Origin: JBCCSZ01 sp039821145
Lineage (GTDB): Bacteria > Bacteroidota > Bacteroidia > Chitinophagales > Saprospiraceae
Direction: 5' to 3'
Length of the DNA stretch: 64,000 nt
Assembly: GCA_039821145.1 (NCBI GenBank)
Contig: JBCBOS010000015.1
Coordinates: forward strand, 124,001 to 188,000
Shown here one piece after another: positions 37,201 through 44,400 of the stretch (its first letter is position 1; each line of letters begins with the position of its first letter). The notes under the pieces are model-generated. The model ran no database searches. It was not told the origin of the DNA and saw only the letters and a program-made list of their open reading frames with translations. The position numbers and the translations under genes are program-made.

Positions 37201-40200
37201 GCCCCTGCGCAGAAACCGTAGCACTGCGTTGGGTTCCCAAATCGTGATAGGTATAAGTGGTGGTCAATTGCTGGGGCTGACCGAAGTGTTTTGCTTCCGT
37301 TGTCACCTGCCCCTTGATGTTGTAAGCCAGCTTGACAGTCGTGCTGTGAGAAGGCTGACCAGGGCGTTGGCTTGTCACAGTGATGGTGCTCGGTCTGCTT
37401 GGGACGGGGGTGCCAAATTGGCCATAGGTCATCCTTTTTGTCTGTGTAAACACGCCATTGTAATCGGTAGTCTCTGTTTTGATGTTCCCATAAGAGTCGT
37501 AGGTAAAGTCAGTTTGGATGATGCGCCCCTCTAGGCGCTGGTCGTCAAACCTTCTCGTCAGACGCATCCAATAGCCATTGTTGGGAGTCGGACTGAAGCC
37601 ATTGTAATGAGAAACAGTTCTGAATCGATAATTGGTCGAATTGATGAAGTGTGATGTTCTGAACTTGTGGACCAAATAATAGATGTCATTGACGCCATTG
37701 TAGTGTTCTCGCCTGGTGCCATTTGTATTGTCTATCTCTGTGAAATACCGGAAGCCCAAGAAGCCCTTTCCTTCCTTGTGTATCTTTGCTTCACCGTATG
37801 TGTAACGGGTATCGAAAAAAGATCCAATTCCATTATCTTTGCGCAATCGATAGGCCAATTGCATGGGCAACTGCACGGTATTCATCGCGGTGCCAACGTG
37901 ACTTCCCTTGTTGTAGAATCCACCTTGTGTCTCATTCATTCTTTGATAATCGAAGATTACTCGACTGAGGTGTCCGTCCACAGCATCTTTCATCAACAAC
38001 TCCTCTCCCCCACTTTTGAAGTAAAAGATGTCGAAGGGAGTCCCGTAATAGGTGCGATTGATGATGTCGGAGCGACCATCACCATTGAGATCGCTGTTGA
38101 TCCAGCTTGCATACCCAAGTAGGCTGTTGAAGGCATTGGTTTCGTATCGAAAATCAGTACCTCGGCTGTAGTACATGCCAATGGTAGAAGTCGTGGTCAC
38201 AGTACCAGGATTGTTCCAGCCGTGCAAGATGTCCATCAAGCCGTCTCCGTTGAAGTCGGAAATGACCAATTTATCATCGCTGTAGGTACCAGTGACATCT
38301 GGTGTTTTGTTGAAAGAAAAAGGTTGGACAAAAAAGTTTACTCCGGTAGACAAGGACTTTTCCCAACTGGCATTGTTGCTTGTCTGGCTGGTGCGGACCA
38401 ACATGTCTGTTTTGCGATCTCCATTGAAATCTCCGAAGTACAAGCGGTGCCATTTGGTGGGGTAGCTCGCCTGGTAGACAGCTGTTGCATTCAGACTGTT
38501 GCCACTTTTTTCGAAGGTGTAAATCTCAGTCGTGGCATCTTTGATGCGCATCAGCTCCTGTTTGCCATCGCCATCAAAATCAATGACATAGATGAAATCA
38601 GAGACCACCCAGGCAGTTGCTGAATTGGTACCGATACCCATGCCACTGATCTGCTGGTTGTAGATGTTTCTGCGCGGAAAACTGACAAAGGCTCTGTACC
38701 CACTTGCATTGCTCAAAAAAGTGATGTAGTCGGTCGCACCATCGCCATCAAAATCGCCGGGGTAAAAGCACTTGCCACTGGGGTGAATGATGTCGTAGTT
38801 GGGATCGGGATACCGAACACTTGTGTTGAAAGAGATCCCCGTACTTTCGTACAGCTTGAATTCCTTGAGCTTGCGCCAATTTTGAGAGCCTTCTACTCGC
38901 ATCTTCAGCAGCATGATGTCGTCGCGGCCATCTCCCGTATAATCAGACGCCATGAAGTTGTACATATTGGGCGAATTGATGCCATTGACAATCTGAAAGT
39001 CGGCGGGAAGCGGAGTGGAATAGGATTGAGAAAAAGTGGCGTTGGTGGCTGTTCTCTTGTACACGGTCATATCCGTATTGTAGCGAAAGCCATTGTTGAA
39101 GACATAGGGAGCCGTGAGGATGTCGGAGTAGCCATCGCCATCAAAATCACCGGAGAATAGATCAACTGCTGTCCCGGCAGTAACGGAAGAAGTGACAGTA
39201 TTGAAGTTGCTGGGCTGGTCTCCGTACCTGAAGATGGTGGAATTGAGGGAGGACCCATCGCTTCCTTTTTCTGCGATGGAATTCAGGATGGACCGATAGC
39301 CGTCGAAACTGTACTTGAATTCGTAGTTTTTCACAGTCTGCTGCTCTGCATTTACCTCAATGCGGTCCAGCAAATAGTAACGGCCGATGTTGGAACCATT
39401 CTCGTATTGGGCGTTTTTGTCTGCCCGTTCCTTGTAGTGAAAGCGAACCACATTGTAGGGTGACTGACCTGTGATGGAATTGCCAGTATATCTGATTTCG
39501 GAAATCCGATTGTCGCGATAGCCAGTGACCCATTCAAAATCAATGAAGTTGCCATCCTTGTAGGAGATGCGATTGAGTCGCCACAGCATCTTATCGGAAT
39601 AATTGTTTGTGTAAAGCGTAGAGTTCAAATTCTTGCCATACTCCATTACTGTTCCATCCTTTAGCTCGACTTTGAACCATTGCGGTTTTCCATTGGCAGA
39701 ACAATAAGAAGTAATGCTTGCAAAATTCTCCGACTCCGTTCGGTAGGTAGATCCATTGTTTCCATACGTTCCACTCTTTTGAATGAGGCGCTGCCCATCC
39801 AGGTAATAGCGGTCATCGGAGGAGAAGTTGACAGCCGTTGTTTTGCCGTCAAAATAAATGCTTTGGCCAGAACGGGTAATGGTAGAAAGACCAGAAATGT
39901 TCCACCCCAGTCCCATGACGCCATTGCCAGCCTGCGAATTGTATTCGACAGCTATTTGGGGGATGATGCCATTGGTTCCGGGAGGGACAACGATGGGAAT
40001 GGAGTATTTGGCTGCACCATACTGCGACACCCTCGCCTCAGCAACAGTAGCTCCCACTGGAAGATTTGTATTGATGGTTTTGTTCAGTAGGGTCGACTGT
40101 GTATTCAAGGGAACATAGTTGATGTTTTGCCCTTGTAAACTCTGGAAGAAATGCAACTGAAACAGCAACACCAGAGCGTAGATAAATTTATTTTTTAGAG

Positions 40201-40210
40201 AGAAATCCAT
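34214..40210 (-). CDS. unit 5 B protein: SpvB/FG-GAP/RHS cocoon with His-less CT variant
   Basis: 1998 codons from the ATG at 40210 (MDFSLKNKFIYALVLL fits its paralogues; an in-frame ATG four codons upstream is possible). Signal peptide, SpvB-like domain (SIPIVVPPGTNGIIPQIAVE) with an atypical Cys (TSYCSANGK), seven DxDGDG-type repeats, a second Cys in HPSGKCFYPGDFDGDG, YD region, RHS core ending NNPLKYVDPSGE (about 1722). The CT keeps the Cys segment (SSCVSHTNALL, about 1962) and the HSFLLHAQASL tail. However, the whole GHSSIVEPG block is replaced by a Lys/Ser/Gly-rich stretch (KKLKNLSFDKSSSMLQDG), so the His partner is missing. It ends abruptly (SNGGI), about 12 residues shorter than unit 4. 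The displaced unit 4-like CT lies directly downstream. Confidence 0.9.
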   Translation of the reverse strand: MDFSLKNKFIYALVLLFQLHFFQSLQGQNINYVPLNTQSTLLNKTINTNLPVGATVAEARVSQYGAAKYSIPIVVPPGTNGIIPQIAVEYNSQAGNGVMGLGWNISGLSTITRSGQSIYFDGKTTAVNFSSDDRYYLDGQRLIQKSGTYGNNGSTYRTESENFASITSYCSANGKPQWFKVELKDGTVMEYGKNLNSTLYTNNYSDKMLWRLNRISYKDGNFIDFEWVTGYRDNRISEIRYTGNSITGQSPYNVVRFHYKERADKNAQYENGSNIGRYYLLDRIEVNAEQQTVKNYEFKYSFDGYRSILNSIAEKGSDGSSLNSTIFRYGDQPSNFNTVTSSVTAGTAVDLFSGDFDGDGYSDILTAPYVFNNGFRYNTDMTVYKRTATNATFSQSYSTPLPADFQIVNGINSPNMYNFMASDYTGDGRDDIMLLKMRVEGSQNWRKLKEFKLYESTGISFNTSVRYPDPNYDIIHPSGKCFYPGDFDGDGATDYITFLSNASGYRAFVSFPRRNIYNQQISGMGIGTNSATAWVVSDFIYVIDFDGDGKQELMRIKDATTEIYTFEKSGNSLNATAVYQASYPTKWHRLYFGDFNGDRKTDMLVRTSQTSNNASWEKSLSTGVNFFVQPFSFNKTPDVTGTYSDDKLVISDFNGDGLMDILHGWNNPGTVTTTSTIGMYYSRGTDFRYETNAFNSLLGYASWINSDLNGDGRSDIINRTYYGTPFDIFYFKSGGEELLMKDAVDGHLSRVIFDYQRMNETQGGFYNKGSHVGTAMNTVQLPMQLAYRLRKDNGIGSFFDTRYTYGEAKIHKEGKGFLGFRYFTEIDNTNGTRREHYNGVNDIYYLVHKFRTSHFINSTNYRFRTVSHYNGFSPTPNNGYWMRLTRRFDDQRLEGRIIQTDFTYDSYGNIKTETTDYNGVFTQTKRMTYGQFGTPVPSRPSTITVTSQRPGQPSHSTTVKLAYNIKGQVTTEAKHFGQPQQLTTTYTYHDLGTQRSATVSAQGLSPRTTTTNYDSKGRFVTETINPLNQSSTATYDIKWGQPLSTTGINGLTNTYAYDAFGRLTRTNRPEGYAIDESYNWFVNTGYGTTHYHLQAHPGRPDVKTFYDKLGRKKRVETEGFQNQWTIESWTYDSRGREKTKRAPYKAGENTFTTTHAYDAYNRVISSSNPFGTTTYGYSYNNGLMNLVVTTPDGLSATSKTDAAGLVVEASDNGGTLTHTYNSQKLQIEAKLGNTIMVSTSYDVYGRKTQMEDKNAGITTYGYNAFGEQISHTNANGHTYNMDYDKLSRTTRRYGPDEDRYFTYYGAGTPEANKVRYVINSNAFGGDAEFFNYDNFGRLDHLTTRISGTDYDTYFQHNAYGDITKKTFPSGYDLDYQHDANGYLSVIKHGTTNLFTNQSMNGRRQYTSYTLGNNKTSHTAHYYGIPTRYYTQGVQDLRMGWNVGNGNLMHRQDVVKGQFESFTYDNLNRLSTAQATGQATQSTTYQPNGNIASKTDVGSYFYNSPKVNAITRVSNSAGTIPRITQNISYTGFDQPKRIVEGNFVLDYEYGNDQQRIKSTLRQSGAVVNTRYYIGEYEKQVKNGVTQHLHYVNAGEGTVAIIERKNNVDKIYYTYTDHLGSILTATDDNGVVQAEQNFDAWGRKRNASTWAYTGITSVPDWMYRGYTAHEHLPEFRLINMNGRMYDPVVGRMLSPDNFIQSPGNTQSYNRYTYAFNNPLKYVDPSGEAAWVVPVIVGAVMGAYMGGVVANGGNYNPLQWDFSSGRTWAYMLGGAVIGGVSSGLGYAVAASGIPLAKTMGTVASSFVNSVGNAIMTNGQTTVSIKFGIASYNFSTGKFGFFGKKGNTLFDNLGYVYGGLKVATDVNKIIKKLKNLSFDKSSSMLQDGLSKDQSSLGSSGTFSGQGNGNYSSATYKGMVGGSNSNNYITTKYPVWEKTIAGFDKAKTMAYGSQLTSNVPQYGSYFSSCVSHTNALLTQSSMFNIGIHSFLLHAQASLSNGGI

Positions 40211-40274
40211 AATTGTTTGCATATTTTTTTCACAACATAAAGCAAGACTTTACAAAGTCTCACAAGAATAAAAA

Positions 40275-40883
40275 TCAACGGTTTTCTGCAGTTTTGACGA
40301 GTAAGGCCAGTTTGCGGACATCTTTGTGCATCAGTGTCACCAAGTAGGTACCATCTGGCAGCGAAGACACATCGATTCCTCTGCCATCGCCCAAGGATCG
40401 CTGAGACAAAATGCGTGCATTCATATCCAAAATGGAGACAGTCGCCTCTGGAGACAGTCCGCTGTCTTTGATGGAAAAGGTCGACATGGTGGGATTGGGA
40501 AATAGGATCAAATCGCTGAGGTCCTGAAAGTTTTCTTCTGTCAACTCCACCTTCACACTTTCCTCTTCAACTGACTGTAAATCAAGAGAATTAGGGGTTG
40601 CCAGCAATGCTTCCAGCTCTTCAATTTCCGCCTCCATGGACTCGGAGAATCCCGCCTCGTCCAGCATCTCTTCCAGGCTGATTTCACTGACCACTTGATG
40701 GCCTCGCTCAGAGCGTTCGTATTCCAATTCAACCCATTCCTGGCAGAGGTACCGCTGGATGCGGTTGCCGGCATTGTCGTAGGTAAAGCTGATGCCACAT
40801 TGGTATGGATCAGGAGTGATCTGTGCAAAAAGTGCCGGACCACAAGTCAGCAATAAAGCAATAAACAATAGATACTTTTTCAT
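40275..40883 (-). CDS. unit 5 A protein: YD-loop protein with T9SS type-A sorting domain
   Basis: 202 codons; signal peptide MKKYLLFIALLLTCGPALFAQ. Loop CGISFTYDNAGNRIQRYLC, followed by a charged stretch (VELEYERSERGHQV) that, as in unit 4, resembles a worn second YD strand. Acidic helix EAGFSESMEAEIEELEALL; linker with VEEESVKVELTEENF. Sorting domain LFPNPTMSTFSIKDSG through LALLVKTAENR. B5 starts 64 bp downstream; the promoter candidate is about 355 bp upstream. Confidence 0.9.
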   Translation of the reverse strand: MKKYLLFIALLLTCGPALFAQITPDPYQCGISFTYDNAGNRIQRYLCQEWVELEYERSERGHQVVSEISLEEMLDEAGFSESMEAEIEELEALLATPNSLDLQSVEEESVKVELTEENFQDLSDLILFPNPTMSTFSIKDSGLSPEATVSILDMNARILSQRSLGDGRGIDVSSLPDGTYLVTLMHKDVRKLALLVKTAENR

Positions 40884-41237
40884 ACAGTATTTTTTTTAAA
40901 AACGAGTGATGTAGTAATGATTTTTTTGCGCAAAAAAATCTCCGCCCTCATCGATGCAAATCGACAAAGATTCATTGGTCAGCATAAAATGATCAGGTGA
41001 GAAATTGACAGAGAATTGTCGCTCACTTGTTCACAAAAATCATCAGTTGCCCTGTCCCAAAGCACCCGGAACACAAAACCAGGACATTTGGAAATCCGAC
41101 AAAATCAGATCATGACTCTGTGATGAGAGTCACTGTATGTTGTAAGTAAATTTGCTAGTGAAGATTTTAAAAACAGGTAGATTTTTGAAAAGTGGCACCT
41201 ACCTTAGAAGTGGATTAGATTCCAAAACAGTAGGCTA

Positions 41238-41268
41238 CAAATATATGTCGTAAAATGAAAAATGTAAA
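41238..41268 (-). promoter_or_regulatory. putative promoter of unit 5 (A5-B5)
   Basis: TTTAC-N18-TATATTTG in transcript sense, the same spacing and octamer as the unit 3 site. Confidence 0.65.
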
Positions 41269-41311
41269 GACCTTTCAACTTTTTTTGAAAAAAACTTTTG
41301 CAAATCAAAAA

Positions 41312-41338
41312 GGCCACCAAGCCCGAAAGCTTGATGAC
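41312..41338 (-). terminator. terminator of unit 6
   Basis: GGTCATCAAGC / GCTTGGTGGCC stem (two G-U pairs) with a TTTCGG loop, then a T run in transcript sense, about 65 bp past the B6 stop. The loop and stem resemble the terminators of units 8 and 9. Confidence 0.75.
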
Positions 41339-41401
41339 CCACTTCTCAATTAGAAAAAAAATTAATTTTATAGCGTGTGACACTACTTTGCTACATCAAT
41401 T

Positions 41402-44400
41402 TTACATGTTGCTTATCTTTTCAGAAAATTTAATGTAATCCTTGAGTTCCTCCTTTCCGAAAGACGTGGACAAGAAGTAAAGAGTGAAATCACTGTAGAC
41501 ATCGCCCTTGATAATGTCTTGGACCATTTTGAAGCTAGACTCTGTGATCAATTCAAGTTGATTTGACAAGCTGAACCACTTTCCGTCGAAAAAATCAGAA
41601 TTGAAGGTCGTTCGAAGTACACCGGCATCAAGAGTAAAAGAAGAAAAGATGCCATCTTCTTTGATCCAGTTCTTCCCCATGGAGTTCAAGACGCTGCCGG
41701 CAATTTCTTTTGCCGTCTCGTTGCCAAAGATGGTACCTTCAAAAAGTTTCACGCCAAGTCCTTCAAGTTCATTGAACGCTTCCAGACCAGCCCCCACCAA
41801 TGCAGATTTGTACATCTTGTCGAGGTCCCATTCGAAATCGTTTGAAAAACCACTGGTCGCCATCTTGAGATTGGCCTTCTTGATAACCTTCACGGTAAAC
41901 TTGAATCCTTTGAGACTCCCTTTGGCAGCAGCCTTTATGCCCGTCGCGGCAATCTTCGGAGCAATGATGGCCCCCAGAGCAGCCCCAATGAATGCTCCAA
42001 CGATGGCCCCCTTCCATGCCTTGTCGTCCCACTGGGTAAAGTCCCAACTTCCAGATGCAATCGACGCACCAGCATAGGCACCAACCACAGCCCCAATGAT
42101 GATGGGTACAAACCAAGCAAGTTCTCCATTGGGATCTGTGTAAGACAATGGGTTGTTGAAGACGTAGGAGTAGCGATTGTAGCTCTGGGTACTGTTGGGC
42201 GCTTGCACGTAGTTGTCCACACTCAACATGCGACCGACGATTGGATCGTACATCCGGCCATTCATGTTGATCAGTCGAAACTCCGGCATGTCCTCATGTC
42301 CTGTGTATCCGCGATACAACCAATCCGGCACGCTGTTCACATTGGAGTAGGTCCAAGTGTTCACGTTGCGCTTGCGCCCCCATGGATCAAAGTTTTGCTC
42401 TGCCACTGTATTCCCAAGTCTATCGGTCACGCGTACGATGGACCCAAGGTGATCCGTATAGGTATAGTAATACTTGTAGCTGTTGTTTTCCTTGACAACG
42501 ATGGCGATCGTCCCCTGACCTGCGTTCACATAGTGAATGTCTTTGGTTGCGCCCTGCTTCATCTGCCGTTCAAAATCTCCGAGGTACAATCTGGTGGTTT
42601 TGACCGAACCATTTTGCTTCAGGACACTCTTGTTTCGATTGCGGTTGTAACCATAGGTGTAATCCAATTCAAAACTTCCTTCTTTCAGCTTGGTAGGCTG
42701 ATCAAAACCATTGTAGGTGATGTCCTGCGTAACGGTCGGAATGGTATTATTGGGATTGCTCACCTTGAGAATTGCATTGATCTTACCAGAGGTGGGATAG
42801 GTGTACGAACCGACATCCGTTTTGGAAGTGATGTTGCCATTGGAAGCATAATTGACAGACTTCGTCGGCTGGCCTACCACCCGCGCTGTTCTCAAACGGT
42901 TGAGATTGTCGTAGGTGAAATTCTCTGTGCGTCCCTTGATCACATCCTGGCGACTGTTGAGATTGCCATTGGCGTAATTCCAGTTCATCCGCAGGTCTTG
43001 AATACCAGCGGTATAATAGCGAGTGGGAATCCCCTGATTGTAGGTGACGGTGCTCGTTCTGTTGTTGCCCAGTTTGTAGGAAGTGTGCTGCCCACGGCCA
43101 TTTGCAGATTGAATGGTGAAGAGAGTGATCAGTTCTCCAGCTCGTCGAACATGTGTCAAATACCCATTGAAGTCATAAGTATAAAGCAATCTCAAGCCTG
43201 AAGGATAGGTCTTGGAGGTCACCTTACTGGTATTGTCGTAGGTATAACTACAAGTGAGAGAGGTACCACTGATGCGGTCTCTCTTTTGATTCACACGACC
43301 ATAACTGTCGTAGAAAAACTCCTCTTGGTCTTGCGACAGATTGTTGATGACTTTGGAGATTTTAGTTCTGGCTGGTCCAGAAAAGACATAAGAGTAGCGG
43401 ATGTCCTCTCCGGGGCCTTTTCGTCCCGTGATCCTTCCCAATCTATCATAATTCATGGTATAGCGATGACCATTGCCATTCGTGGTGGCAGCCAACTCCT
43501 TAAAGACATTGTATTCATAGATAAACGTCCCACCATTTTTGTCCGTCGTCCGTGTCTTATTGCCATAGCTGTCGTACTGATTGCTGACCAGCACAGTACT
43601 ACCGAGTTTGACTTCTTTCAATTTTCCTAGGCTGGTATGGGTAAAGGTCAAGGTACCACCATTGTCGGTCGTCTTTGTCTTGCGCCCACTGGCATCCATC
43701 TCTATCGTACTCACTTGACCAGCAGGATTGGTCTTGGTCAATTTGGTTTTACCAGATGAGTAAGAGTAGGAATACCTCGTGGTGCCAAATGGATTGACTT
43801 CACTGGTTGGCCGATTGAAAGTGTCGTAGTTGTAAGTAGTTGTAAAGGTGCTTTCTCCCGATTTGTAGGGAGCCCGCTCGGTTTTGAGTCGGCCGCGAGA
43901 ATCATAAGTCCAGATCTCGTAGACGGTCGCGTTTTGGTATCCCTTTCTGTGGTGTCGGATTTTTCGGTCCAGGTTGTCGTAGTACACCCATTGAGTAGGC
44001 TTGCCAATCTGACTTGTCTGGTGGTAGTACGTACTGCCGTAAGCGGGACTGGTGTTGAACACGTAGCTTTCCGTGATCACCGAACCAGTTGGAAGAGTTG
44101 TCTCGATCAATCGTCCAAAGGCATCGTAGCGATAACGCGTTACCAATCCACCAATGTCAGTCGTCGTAATGGGTTTGCCCCACTTGTTGTCGTAGGTGGC
44201 CGAAGTGGCTTGCCCCAATGTATTGACGGTTCTGATGACGAATCGCCCTTTGCTGTCGTAGACGAGAGTGGTGTGACGAGAACTCATTCCCAACCCACGC
44301 TTGGTTTCAGTATTTACGTTCCCAAAACCATCGTAGGAGTAGTCGATGGTGATTTGTCTTGGAAGACCACTGTGTAGCTTTTTGGAAGTAAGCTGGCCTT

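Larger units (their letters stand above)
40884..41401. other. leader of A5 plus 3' region of unit 6
   Basis: 518 bp with no credible ORF. It contains the unit 6 terminator (41312-41338), promoter candidate (41238-41268) and an approximately 350 nt A+T-rich leader. A small hairpin TGACTCT/AGAGTCA lies at 41113-41132. Confidence 0.6.
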
